Source: Siphonodentalium dalli (Eukaryota; Mollusca; Scaphopoda; Gadilida; Siphonodentaliidae). From it: DNA of 64,000 bases. Position 1 is the stretch's first letter; each line of letters starts with the position of its first letter. Location of the stretch: contig CP136066.1 in NCBI GenBank assembly GCA_032622095.1, positions 116,583,319 to 116,647,318 of the forward strand, in the 5' to 3' direction. The notes below the pieces were generated by a model that was not told where the DNA came from, searched no databases, and saw nothing but the letters and a program-made list of their open reading frames with translations. Below are positions 46,309-58,271 of this stretch, in pieces. Position numbers and translations under genes: made by a program.

Positions 46309-48380
46309 TTGTATTTTGTAAGGTATTTATCCATTCTGTTGTACATCAGTTTTTCAAGAATTTTTGAGAAAATGGGTAGCACAGATACTGGCCTGTAGTT
46401 ACTTAGAATTGTTGGGTCTTTAGATTTGTAGATTGGAATAACTTTAGCTACCTTCATGAGATCTGGGAATATGCCATTAGATAGGGAGAGATTACAGATA
46501 TGTGTAATGGGTTTAATAATAAATTCGGAACATGTCTTCAAAATAGAACATTTCAGTTCATCAATACCTGCCGCCTTTTTAGAATTGATATTTTTTAATA
46601 AATCAAGGATCTCAAATTCATCAGTTGGGTGTGTAAAAAAAGAAGAAGTCTTGGGCTGATTAAGGTAGTCTGAAGGATTTTCACAAGATGTTATCTTGGC
46701 AGCAAGGTTTGGTCCAATATTCGTGAAAAACTCATTAAATTTCGCAGCAATTTCCTTCTTGTCATTGATGTATTTATTTTCATATAAGAACTCTGTTGTG
46801 GTGCTGTTACTCGATTTTTTGTTGAGAATGTTTTTGATTAGTTTCCATGTAGCATTAATGTTACTTTCATACTGTTGGAACTTACTATGATAAAAATGCT
46901 GCTTAGAAGTTCGAATAATTGAGTTTACTTTATTTCTATGCTTCTTGTATTGCTCATTATTATATTTTGTTCTGTCTTTTATGAATATTTTATAAAGTTT
47001 ATTCCTTCTTCTGATGGAGTTCAGTATACCTGTTGTTATCCATGGATTTTGATTATTAGATATTTGGACTTTCTTTCTCTTTTTTGGGAAGTTAAGATTA
47101 TAAGTGCTCATTATTTTACCATGAAATATGTTATAGGCTTCATTGCAGTCCTGGTTATAAAGTACTGTGCTCCAGTCAGCCACTGAGATATCGTTGATGA
47201 AATTTTTTATGTTTTTCTTTGAATAGTCTCTTTGGTAAATAAAAATATCTTTGTTGGTTACTTTTTTGGCTCCATTATCCACAAGAAGGTAAATGGGCAA
47301 GTGATCAGTTATGTCTTCCACAAAAATACCTGCGTAAAATGATGAAGAGAGATGACAGTTGGAGAATATGTTGTCAATGAGGGTTGCGCTGAATTCTGTA
47401 ATTCTGGTGGGTTTAGTTATTGTTGGCAGGAACATAAATGACTTCAATAGGTTTAAGAAGTTCTTTCCACTGGTATTATCATTATTTATGTTTATGTTGA
47501 AATCACCCATCAGGAAGCATTCTTTTTTTTCTTTATGTATTTGAGTTAGAACTGTTTCAAGTTTTTCAAGAAATGTGTCGACATCAGAATTGGGGCATCG
47601 ATATATACAACCTACTAGTTGGTTCTTGTTTTTATGATCAGGGATTTCAATAAATAAGCTTTCAAAGTTTTCCGTGAATATAGAATAGTCTGTTCGCACT
47701 TGAGCTTTAATGTTATCATTAACATATATTCCAACCCCACCCCCCTTTCTGTCATTCCTATGGTTTTCATATAAACTGTAACTCCCCATTTTTGTCAGAT
47801 CAATTGGAGACTCATCTGTCAGCCATGTTTCAGTAACGCCTATTATATCAAATCTATGTCTACAAGCATGAAGGAAAGTAGATAATTTATCTATATTTTT
47901 CATTAAAGAGCGTATGTTGAAATGAATTATTGAAGATGATATATTTTTATTCAACTGTTTCAGTTTATCATTGAATTCTTCAAGAAGAATATAATTGGAG
48001 GAGTTTTCAGCATTTATTGGGTCTAAGTTATAGTCATCGTCATCCAGTTGGGATTCCTTACGAAAGTCATCATTCAGGGTGAATGGGTTCATTAGTAAGG
48101 GATCTTTTGAGGTGACATTTGAATGAACATAATCGTGTTTCATATCAAATAAAGCCAACCGAAACAGTGCCTCTTCTTCTATATGATTAAATGGTAGTAT
48201 AGATGCAATACAATGGTGACAAAACCATGTTTTTTCATCATCAACAAGCTTTATGAAGTCTGCTTTTGAAAGTTTAGAACAACTTAGATGGATCCATTGA
48301 TTACACAGGTCACAGCACAAGGAATCTTGGTTATTTCGCACTGATTTTTTGCAAGTGGAGCATGGGTATTTCAAGGGCAT
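46309..48380 (-). pseudogene. LINE4 ORF, first part: PHD finger, APE endonuclease, RT start
   Basis: About 690 codons from ATG at 48380. Residues about 7-57 form a C4HC3 PHD-type finger (CSTC, CCDLC, WIHLSC, WFCHHC). Residues about 145-380 are the APE endonuclease, with HFNIRSL, VTETWL, the RKGGGVGIYV block, LMGDFNIN and ITDHLP (the conserved Asp-His). A basic linker follows, then RT blocks (KKAAGIDELKCSILK, then SNYRPVSVLPIFSKILEKL). At 46308 the frame runs into the Helitron and stops about 35 codons later. It probably encodes the replicase of LINE4 before the insertion. Confidence 0.9.
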
Positions 48381-48660
48381 AGTAATGGACAGGGTGAGTG
48401 GGGCGGGGTGAGGTGGGGGATATAAGGTCTGTGGAGTTGTTTTTCTTGCGGATATGCCAAATGGGGGATGTCACAAATATATGTATTAAGTTGGGGGCGA
48501 GAGAGAAATGCTTTGTTTTTTTTCAAGGGTTTGTTAAGTATTGATGTCAGGGAAAGAAAAGGGGGATGATATGGGGATAGTTTGCGATCCGTGCGTTTGG
48601 TTATGAAGATAACTACTGGGGACACACTTCCTCGCCAAATTTGGGGTCGATCTGTCAATA
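48381..48660 (-). other. LINE4 5' leader (probable)
   Basis: Pyrimidine-rich on the minus strand, with no coding. The exact 5' end is unclear because the sequence merges with a local tandem repeat at 48585. Confidence 0.4.
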
Positions 48661-49070
48661 AACATGGCCTGTCCCCTCTGTAGCGGCATTATATATTTTT
48701 GAGTCGAAATTTTCTAAGTCGAATTTCTAACGCCGAATTCACACCAGCCAGCCTGACATTCGAATTTCCTGGACACATTTGACCAGATTCGAGTATGGGA
48801 GTCCGAATTGGGTCAAAACATGATGTTTCGCGCAAAAAACTCGAAATCCATTTTTCGATCGAAATATTTTCTAAGTCGAATGCCTAACGCCTAACTGAAA
48901 GCCAGCCTGACATTCGATTTTTCTTAAAATTTTGAAATCGGCAACAATCTGCGACCCGTGCGTCTGGTTATGAAGATAACTACTGGGGACACACTTCCTC
49001 ACCAAATTTGGGGTCAATATGTCAATAAACAAGGCCTGTCCCCTCTATAGCGGCCTACCGGTATATATAC
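48585..49070. repeat. Two-unit repeat of about 365 bp
   Basis: 48585-48690 and 48950-49060 share TGGTTATGAAGATAACTACT and CACACTTCCTC, then TGTCAATAAACA and CCTGTCCCCTCT. Adjacent TAAGTCGAAT / CTAACGCC blocks recur near 48710, 48870 and again at 54670-54730. Non-coding dispersed repeat. Confidence 0.65.
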
Positions 49071-50875
49071 TTTATATTATAAGTCCACTGAGCGGTGAAA
49101 TGAAAATTTGGGAAAACGATGAATGTTTGACAATATTCGAATGGGAGAGCAGGAATTGGGTATCACATGCCTCGTCGCCGTTATTTAAGCATGGTCCACC
49201 TTAATATTAAATAGTGTTTCTTTAATTGCGCATAACCATGTATATATATTTATACATGTATGTGTACAGAAGCCAATATATTGGTATTATAAATTATAGT
49301 ATTTCGTTATTTGCACGTCAAGACTGTGCCATTGCTAAATGATTTACTATATTGACACCGGGTGACAGGGAGATCGTCAATCCTGGTTATGCATGCCACT
49401 CCCTCACAACAATTACACCAGCGGTCAGATGCTCGTAGCCCGTTTATATATAACCATGATTATATATGCGAGAAATACACAATGAAAACACACTCCACAG
49501 TTTGGATCGTTAAGCCTTGCCCTGTGTATTTTGATGTTGCGTTTTTGACAATCGGTCTGCCGTATCATTTCTGCAACACAATTATCGTCTTACTTGCAGC
49601 ACGACGTTACCGTGTGATCGCCACAGAAGCGTTTTCATTAAGAGCATGGTCAATATATTGCCGTCGGTGCAGTGTATTCTCGGATAGAAAACAAATAGGA
49701 CTGTGGCGAAAGCAGAAACTGCGTCGCGGGGGGGGGGGGGGGGCACCCCGGGTTGAGTCTGGGATATTTGGCACTCGGGACTTGGCTAGAGGGTTTTCGT
49801 TGGGGGGGGGGACGTCTCCACCTTGGGATATCCAACTGCTTCCCATCCAATTGAACCACACCAAACTGACAAGTTTGTGTAATTAAATTTGCACCCCCTC
49901 CCCTGGGGCTTTGATTTTTCCCAAATGTTCGCTCACAGACTACTAGATGGTAGCCTATTCTAAATGGACCAGTATAGTCTTGTAGCCATTCAGGGGGGGT
50001 GAAAAGGGTGGTTCGACCCAGTTTGAGATTTAAAAATCCTAACATCTAGTGGTATAACGCCAGACAAATTTACACCCCGATTGATTTTTTTCTTAAATTA
50101 ATTAGGAAGTAATTACTGGCAAGGTCACAGGATGTACAGGTCGGACGATGGTTCGGCCTGATGTGAGAACATTTTGAAATCTGAATATGAAAATTTGACA
50201 ATCCTAGCATCTAGACTGGCATGAAGCTCTCCAATTCGGGGAAATTTTCAACCTGACACTCACCCTAAGGTTTTAAATTTGCCAACTGATGGCCATTTAG
50301 TCCAGACTTTTGCCAATGAAAGGGAAATATGCAGATGTTGGTCTAAAAACAACAAATTCGTCACTAAGAAATTGTTGGAAAATCAAACTACGGGAACAAT
50401 TTCAACCTAATTTTGGTGTGAATTTTCCAACTAATGTTGCATTAGGTTTGACTACAGTTTGGGGGTAAGACCCTTGCATAACCAATCATGTCGGCACGTC
50501 CCTGCTTGGCACTACATGCTAAGAGCGTGATCTTGCATTCGCTGAAGACGAGAAATCATCGATACTAAAGTATGTTGGGTGGCACCCGGGGAGGGGTCAG
50601 GGGACTACATCCCCATCCGTCCGGGAGGGATAACCACCCCCGTCGGTGAGATCTGCAATGGTCAACCCGGTAGCTAAAGCCCGACCCTCTATCGGGGAAT
50701 CGTATAGCCCCTGCATCGGGAATATTCTGGCGCCACCCATGTTTGAAATCATATAGATATTTTAAAGGAGAAGACCACATATTGAGCAGAAACCAGGGGG
50801 TGAGCTCTCGTTACCACAAAACTACACTAAAGACATTCCAGTAAACCCAAATTGGATGCAGTCGCATATAGTATA
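49071..50875. other. Non-coding spacer with G-rich tracts
   Basis: No supportable gene. The longest frame (49362-49886, plus, 174 codons) runs through a poly-G tract near 49728-49742 and has no recognised domain. Poly-G also occurs near 49802. One arm of a 38-bp inverted repeat lies at 49421-49458. Confidence 0.45.
49421..49458. repeat. Left arm of a 38-bp inverted repeat (pair at 53849-53886)
   Basis: GCGGTCAGATGCTCGTAG and onwards matches 53849-53886 in reverse complement over 38 bases with one mismatch. The pair brackets the Helitron-like element H4 at a distance. Confidence 0.8.
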
Positions 50876-53516
50876 CTAGCAGGGTTACCCGGTGTTGCCC
50901 AGGTTAAAGTGATGTGAAACGCTCTGCATATTATGGATATATGGTGGGAATAGAGGACACTCTTGTTCATAGCGTTACCCATATTCTCCTAAATTATATA
51001 TCCAAATAGCATCACAAAACATGATTCTTACACACGGAATATAAGTAGTAGCTCAGCTTGTCGGATCGGAGCGATTGTCATTTTGTTCATCGCGATTAAT
51101 CCGTCCCACCAATAAAGAACTATTTATTTATTTACAACTGCGTATAATTCAGACGTTATAACATGTACACCATAAACACATTAGTTCGCAAAAAACAAAA
51201 GACGACAATTTGGTTTTACGTAGAGATGTATCAATCAATCTAGTGGGTTTGAATAAGATTTTGAGGACACCTGGTTATCATATCTCCATGAAGATACAGG
51301 TATTTTAAAGAAATATCCAGGTGCTCCTCTGTTCGTGGTGCTACATACTGGCTAATTATTCTCACTTTTAAAGAAATGTTGCTATGCCCCTATATCAGCT
51401 GCATGTGCCCGACTCAGAGCGAGATTTTGAGTTGTTTATGTTAGGCGATGAGTCTGTTCTAAAACATGAAAGATATCTTCTGAAAATTGGGCAGATGTAT
51501 ATAACCTTGTCAGATGTCAGTATTGGAGGATCCTGAAAAGTTATGTTCAACAGACTCCGTTTTCTTTTATCTCAGAAGAAATTATATTTGACGGCACACT
51601 GTGATCAATATTGTTGAACAGGCCTTCTATATATACATTTCCATATCTCTTGTAACTTTTGTGTAGAAACTATATTGAATGGGCAATTGTGTTATAATAT
51701 TAACATGTAACTAATATTTTAACATGTACCATTCTCTTCCTCGTAAAAAAGATACCACTTTTAGAATGCCTTGGTGCCATCTTGATTGTATCCCGTGAAG
51801 TTATATATATAATACATACAGACATACATATATTTGCCTATATATCTAGGCACCAAATGTGACGTTTTTAACATGCACGATTCCTCGTATCATGAATTTG
51901 ATGTTAATTGGCACTAAACATATTTCTATCAGTTTTGGTGATCCGCCCGTCTCTATTTCAAGTGGCACCACATGTGACATCATTAACCCAAACTTAGACT
52001 CATTATGAAGATGTATATATATAAATGTTTTTAACATTGGCGAGTATACAAATTCGTATCAAATTTAGGCCCCCCCCCCCACATCTCTCACCGAAACGGC
52101 ACAAATTTGGCGTATTTAAACCACACGAGTAGATTCCTCGAACCACGGAGAAGAATATGTATCAGTCTGGTGGAAATCGGCGCTAAACATATTGTTTATC
52201 AATTGCTGTGTTTCTCTCACATTGTCTCGAATTACACAATTAGATTCCTTGTATCATGGAGAAGAATGTGTATCAATTTGGTGGAAATCAGCGCTAAAAC
52301 CATTTGTATAAGTTTTTGTAGAAAATTGCGAGTATACAAATCCGTATACTATTTAGGGCCCCCATATCTCTCAACCAAATGGCACTAATTTAGCGTATCA
52401 CAGAGAATATATATATCAATCTGGTGGAAATCGGCGCTAAACATATTGTTCATCTTTTTTGTGTTTCTCTCACCCTCTATGCATCCTGACTCGAATGGCC
52501 CACTTGTGACAGCTTGTGACATCCTTAAACCACCCACTTAGACTCCTGATATCATGGAGATGATTATTGATAAGTTTGGTACTAATCGGCGACTAAACCA
52601 ATGTTGATCAAATTTAGTGCTCGCTAACCCCCAACTGTCACCCAAACAGCACCAACATGGCGTCTTTAAATCCATAATACGATCAGACTCCTCGTATTAT
52701 GGATAAGAAGGCGGATCACTTTGGTGGAAATTGGCGCTAAACTTAGTATAAATGTGGTGGCGACTAAACCAATTCAAATTGAGTGCCCCTTCCACAATCT
52801 TTCATCCAAACGACAGCAATTTGGAGTCTTTAAATCGCAGAATTAGATTCCTTTTATCATTGAGAATATATATCAAGTTGATGGATATCGGCGCTAAAAT
52901 TGGTTTTATCAATATTGGTGCCCCTCTCCCATTCCGTGCATCCCTGCGCGAATGGCGCCACGTTTGACATATTTAAACTACACCATTAGATTTCTCATAT
53001 CATGTCAATGATTATATAAAAGTTTCGTGGCAATCGGCGTCAAAAAAAAATCTGCCCCTCCCCAGTTCTGCCCCTGACAACGGCGCCACTTTAGAAAATT
53101 CTAAGCCGCACCATTATCTTTATCGCAAAAAGTTACCCCTAGCAGACCCGTTTGGTGCCATCTAGATGGTCCCTCGGCGCTAAACCTAGTTTATCAATAT
53201 TGGTGTCCCTCTCCCATTCCACGCATCCCTGACTCGAACGGTGCCATATTGACATATTTACCATCAGATTCCTTATATCATGGGGATGATTATATATAAG
53301 TTTCGTGACAATCGGCGACAATTTTTGTTCTGCCCCTCCCCCGTTTTTGCCCCCGACAACAACGGCGTCACTTTAGAAAATTCTCACCCGCACCATTATC
53401 TTTCTCGTGAAAGTTACCCATAGTAGACCCCTTTAGTGCCATATAGATGGTCCACTGTGAATTTCTATAGAACACAGACAGACAGACAGACAGACATTCG
53501 CAAATATAGATATAGA
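50876..53516 (-). mobile_element. Helitron-like element H4 with long internal array
   Basis: On the minus strand it starts A|TCTATATCTATATTTGCG (53516), followed by a (TCTG)n stretch, and ends with GGTAACCCTGCTAG|T (50876), with a hairpin-forming GGGCAACACCGGGTAACCC just inside. The interior from about 51840 to 53460 is a diverged tandem array of about 120-200-bp units with the words AATCGGCGCTAAAC, GATTCCT..TATCATGGA and CAATTTGGCG. No coding was recognised. Ends obey the A/T target and TC...CTRR rules. Confidence 0.6.
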
Positions 53517-54768
53517 TATATGGTATATTTCTGTTGGCCTCTCTATATCATATAAATATTTTTTTCTAAAAACCCTTAAACCAACTCGACGTGCGATTTC
53601 CCTGCGCTCCTGTTCTAGTATAAAAAGTGTGTCTATTTCAAAAAAAGTTCAAACAGTAAATATGACCAGACAAGACATAGAAACCGCTGATCTCATTACC
53701 AATCTAACAACACCAGTCGAACATGATTACCTTACAAAGCAATAACACCGAGCACTTGGTTACGGACAACCACAGGCACACAGACCATGAATAAATTCAC
53801 TGTCAAAAGCACGGCGTTTTTATTGTACGGTGAAATCTGGTAAACACCCATGGTTATATATAAACGGACTACGAGCATCTGACCGCAGACTTTGATGCTT
53901 TGCTGTAAGTTAATTATTAATGTGAATAAATCATCTAAATGCTTGATTCCCGGGATCTCCATGCTCGCAATTCTCTTGCCTTTTGAGAAGAGTTGGCTAA
54001 GCCTGTCTTCGGATGCATCTCGGCAGAACATGTAGATTAGACCTACATGTAGAGCGTGTTCTCGACAGAATATCTATATTACATTCTAGATTATACATGT
54101 AGAGCGTGTCGCTAATGGGTGGAACATAATCTTGAGCGTTCGCTTCTGTTCGGTATATAACTGCTGGTATATGCAAAGAGCGTTTGTACCGATAAGGTAA
54201 AGATAAAGAGCGTTAATCGTGTCGTTTATGTTCGTTAATACGAATTTGACATCAAAATGCGACGTCTGGCGAAGTCAGGTCAGAGCTCATGTTACCCGGA
54301 GAGGCGAAATACATTTCCATACCAAATTTCATCGCAATCGGTGCAGAAACGTGGACTGCTATAAGGAACATATAAAAAGCGAGACACGATCGAATTCGCA
54401 TTTTATATTAGATAAATTTTGCCAAGTCCAGCGGTGATCTGAAAATCGGAGAAAACGATGACATTTGGACAAGATTCGATTGGGAGGGCACGAAATGGGT
54501 AGAAAGAACAGCTTTCACGCAAATAACTCAAAATCGAAAGTCGAAAGTCCAGCGATGGTCTGGAAAATGGGAAAACCGAGGAATCTGCGACAAAATTTTA
54601 GCGGGGGAGCACGAATTGAACCGATGGAACACCCCTCCCGCCAAAATCCGGAATTGGATTTTTAATGGAATTTTCTAAGTCGAATGTCGAACGCCTAACC
54701 AACTTCACGCGAATATCAGGCGAATGTCTAACGCCTAACTAACTTCACACACCTGATATATATCTTAA
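53517..54768. other. Non-coding spacer
   Basis: Contains the right arm of the 49421/53849 inverted repeat and, near 54430-54740, a diverged copy of the repeat seen at 48700-49150 (CGAATGTCTAACGCCTAAC). A 99-codon minus-strand frame at 53732-54031 is unrecognised and is not called a gene. Confidence 0.4.
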
Positions 54769-55374
54769 CTAGCTGGTGGACCCTACTTCGTCCGGGCTGT
54801 TTCCCCTCTGCTTTTCGGCGAATTGCGCGATTTGACCTTGAATTGACCATTTTGAAGGTCAAGGTCAGGTCGGGGTCACGATTTGACCCGTCCAAAACAC
54901 TCCCCGGACAAAAGTACCCGTCGAAATCCGTCCGGTTTTACCAGATTTGACCTTGAATTGACCATTTTGAAGGTCAAGGTCAGGTTGGGATCACGATTTG
55001 ACCCATCCAAAACATTCCTCGGACAAAAGTAACCCTAGGTATAAAATTTCGTCGAAATCCCGTCAAAATTCGCGATTTTACCTTGAATTGACAATTTTGA
55101 AGTTCAAGGTCAGGTCGGGGTAACGATTTGACCCGTCCAAAAGTACCTCTATGTATCAAATTTCGTCAAAATCTTCGTTTTACCAGATGTGACCTTGAAT
55201 TGATCTTTTTGAAGGTCAAGGTCAGGTCGGGGTCACGATTTGACCCGTCCAAAACACTCCCTGGACAAAATAATCCTTAGGTATCAAATTTCGTGAAAAT
55301 CCGTCTGGCAGTTTTCCCGGCCATAGCTAACACACACACAAACACAGACAGACAGAAGTCCCAAAATATATATT
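54769..55374 (-). mobile_element. Helitron-like element H5 with AGGTCA-type arrays
   Basis: On the minus strand it ends GGGTCCACCAGCTAG|T (54769), with GGAC/GTCC able to pair just inside, and starts near 55374 with ATATATTTTGGGACTTCTG followed by a (TCTG)n run. The interior has four units of 115-130 bp, each with TGACCTTGA and TCAAGGTCA (at 54833/54859, 54948/54974, the third unit with only 55104, and 55190/55216). The 5' TC is not visible, so this end is less certain. Confidence 0.55.
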
Positions 55375-55601
55375 CACAGTGTATAAACTGTACAAACATT
55401 AAATCGGAAGTTGTTTTCGAAAAGACGAAAAATGCTATTTTTAGAACGTAAATGTGACAGAAATATCACAACAACACCACAAAATCCAGGTTTCAGACTG
55501 ACACACGGTTGCACCACATCTACTAACGTAATAATAAATTGTACATACACATTTGCCGATCGTAAGCGGGGGCCATTTGAGCGAAGGACTCTGTTCAATA
55601 G

Positions 55602-55667
55602 ATAAAAACGGCCTTTGATCACTTCAGAAAAAAAATTCTCGCAAAAATTCCCTCTTCAAATGTCATT
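55602..55667. repeat. 66-bp inverted repeat, left arm (pair at 63935-64000)
   Basis: ATAAAAACGGCCTTTGATCA and the following bases match the last 66 bases of the window in reverse complement with about three mismatches. The match may extend past the window end. Could be the termini of a large element or an inversion scar. Confidence 0.8.
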
Positions 55668-55725
55668 TTAACACATAGTCAGCATCTGTCGGAAACCCCA
55701 CTATATTGCAACGGAAAGGCCGTTA

Positions 55726-55834
55726 TGTGTGCAACATATATCTACATGCCCTTGGCTCGAGTGTATTCACAAATTTAAAAGTAGAGAGTATTTATTTGGA
55801 CACCCCACTCGTCAGTCTATGTACGCCTAGTTGT
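55726..55834. repeat. Inverted repeat of about 110 bp (pair at 59313-59424)
   Basis: Shares CATGCCCTTGGCTCGAGTGT and TCTATGTACGCCTAGTTGT with 59313-59424 in reverse complement, with some mismatches and a small gap. Non-coding. Confidence 0.75.
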
Positions 55835-56213
55835 ATACGACGACAATACTAGTTGCGATATTATACAGGAATCGTACAGTAATGATATGTTCCTTTCGAT
55901 CCACTTAAACATAACTATGTCTTCGAAATGTCACGTCATTGAACTTATAGACTCTGCCTGAATCAAACAAGGTATTCCTATACTATTTAATTACTTTTAT
56001 TCGACTCCGCATGTAACAAAGCTGTATTTGGGGGTTGAGGAAATATGTTGTATTCTGTGATGAAATTGTGTATAGGTCAGGGGTGGGGTCTGCAATTGTT
56101 TCCGAACACTAGGCGGGCGGTGGTTGGTTCTGCAGCCCTGCTTACCCATTTTTCCTGGCCCTGTAATTTTGTTCCTAGAGTCATTTTTCTACAAAATAAT
56201 GGGACAGAAGGTT

Positions 56214-57779
56214 TTAACCCGTTGAACCCGTAACACCGATATTTAGGTGCACACGAACCGTGACTCTATCTCGTAACACCGATATTTCAGTGCAGCGACG
56301 ACATGATGCGGTAGCAAATTTATATATAGTATAACGAGCGTCAGACCCACTGATTTATATTTAAATTGCCCCCACATATGTCAGCGGCGCCCATGGTTCG
56401 TATGGAATGGTTGGCCGCTAGTATCGGGTAGATATATATGCGCATGCGCATAGCATATAATCTACAAAAACATACGATATTTTAAGTGAACTGTGCCGCT
56501 ATATTTAGGGCATATAATTTCGTGTTCCCCGTGTGTGTACAGAACAGATATAATTTAGAAACACAATTTAAGTTTAAATTACCCTCGCGTATATTAGTCA
56601 GTGTTCTGCTACATATGGGGAAGGGTCTATCGCCTATCAAGTTGATTTATTCGCGCATGCGCAGACCAGCACAATGACAAATAAATGGTTTATAACGTAC
56701 TTATACACGACATACCAACTAATATATATATTTAAATGGGCCTATTGAAGTCAGCGCTGGCAAAGGTGTGTATATGGATTGGCTGCCCGCTAGAAACGGG
56801 TAGGAAAATATGCACATGCGCGCAGGCTATAATTCATTTTGAAAAATGCGTTTAAGTGAATTGTGGCGCTATATATGACATATAGTTGCATGTTTCACAT
56901 GTTCAGTAGACACAATCTAGACAGCTTACTTGAACAATGAGGCCACGATATGTTACGGGAAATTACGTTGTTTCTGCATGGTCTCTGTAATATCAGTCTA
57001 TGTTATGCCACATGCGGCAAAAAGTCTATCGCATATCAAGTTGACTTACTCGCACATGGTCAGGTATATCTTAAATTTCACATTAGGATATTGGTTGCAT
57101 CGAAACGCAATTCGCTGATGTATAATTACAACGTTAAAAGCTAGAATTAGTTTATCCTGCAAATTTCGGGTAGTCGCCTAGTACCGTTTCTAATGAGAGA
57201 TCGGGTGGCAAAGTATCTCAGTCTTACAATGATCAGTGGTCAATGCATGCATAGCATGCCTGTACAGTTTCAGTTATGTGTCCCCTTTGAACATAACCAA
57301 CGCCACGCAACTATAGACACTGTCTAAATTAAGGCAAAACATACCACTGAATAGTTAGTGCAATGTCATTCGATCATTAGTGGTATTTGCTTAGCAATCG
57401 TTGCTACCAATAAATGGGATATTTGGTTCACTATTCTGGTCGGATATATCTCAAATTTCACTTTAGGGTATTACCTGTATAAAAAAACGCAATCACTGGC
57501 GTTGAATAACGATGTTATAAGCTATATTTACATTTTCCAGTCAATTCCGGGTAGTTGCCTAGCAACCGTTACCAAGGAATTGCCGCGAGGCAAAGTCTCG
57601 CGATCTTGTAATGATCGCTGATCCATGGGGGACTAACCTGTAAAGTTTCAGACCTGTGTCACAGTTTGAACATAATCAACACCATGCGACTAGACACTGT
57701 CTAATTTAAGCGGAAATACCACTGGGAGCCCCGGGTCAGGGTGTCGATCACTGTGGGGCATCAGGGTTCAAAGGGTTAA
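56214..57779. mobile_element. TTAA-flanked non-autonomous element, second family (1.57 kb)
   Basis: Starts TTAACCCGTTGAACCC (56214) and ends GGGTTCAAAGGGTTAA (57779). The 16-base ends are inverted with one mismatch and begin CCC inside TTAA, as in piggyBac-type elements. The interior has two diverged units of about 370 bp (GCGCATGCGC, TTAAGTGAAYTGTGSCGC, then CGCMTATCAAGTTGA) near 56440-56670 and 56810-57065, and further shorter repeats to 57700. No transposase frame. Unlike the 11095 family in its body. Confidence 0.65.
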
Positions 57780-58209
57780 GAATGCTTCTATTATGTAATA
57801 TGTATGCACTTAACCATTGGTAGGGGGTTTGAGTTCACCAGCAGTTAATAATGGGGAATGACACCAAGGGGTAATAAAATGTCAACTTGCCAAATGCTCA
57901 AGTATCTATCAATGCACATTGGCATGGAAAGGCTGATATTTAAATAGTTCTATTAAAAATCATTTATTCAACCTGGTGTAAATGAAAGCGTAACACAATA
58001 ATAGATTCTTCAAATAAATGTAAACTTTTCAAGATGGTTCCCATATCATCAGATTCCAACAACAACATTTTTTTTTTAAATGCCGCGTCAGTTATAAGAA
58101 TCCAGTAATTGCCCAAAACTAATGTTAATCACAGTCAACTATAGTATAAAATTGCACAAAACATGTTATTGTCAACTATCTGACACAAAAATGTCACTTG
58201 TTTTTAGAG
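57780..58209 (-). other. Possible 3' UTR of a minus-strand gene
   Basis: Follows the candidate terminal exon. On the minus strand it contains AATAAA (plus-strand 57963-57968), about 240 bases past the stop. Nothing else recognised. Confidence 0.3.
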
Positions 58210-58271
58210 TTATCCATCTTCATCCGCAATTTGTTCAGATAAGTCTTCTCGTCGACTATTTACTGGGCCAC
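58210..58271 (-). CDS. Candidate terminal exon of an unidentified gene
   Basis: On the minus strand a T-rich stretch ending GATTTTAG is followed by two bases of a split codon and 19 codons with an acidic end (NSRREDLSEQIADEDG) before TAA. The residue mix looks like a real protein C-terminus, and a polyadenylation signal lies downstream. No upstream exon was found in the satellite remnants to the right and the protein is not recognised, so this could be chance. Confidence 0.3.

Larger units (their letters stand above)
42084..48660 (-). mobile_element. LINE4: near-intact PHD-finger LINE, split by a Helitron
   Basis: A minus-strand LINE with a 5' leader (about 48660-48381), one long ORF (48380-42804 with the Helitron inside), a 3' UTR (42803-42108) and a (TTGAA)n tail. 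Leaving out 44053-46308 gives a 3321-nt frame with no internal stop (1106 codons plus stop). It was inserted in LINE3 at its left edge. Confidence 0.85.

Noticed and set aside
49362-49886. 174-codon plus-strand open frame
   Set aside because: It runs through poly-G tracts, has no recognisable domain, no splice context and no partner, and overlaps equally open minus-strand frames.
50000-50030. GGTTCGACCC resembling a tRNA B box
   Set aside because: No A box at the right distance and no cloverleaf could be formed.
53732-54031. 99-codon minus-strand open frame
   Set aside because: No recognised family and no supporting splice or regulatory signal. It overlaps the 38-bp inverted repeat arm.
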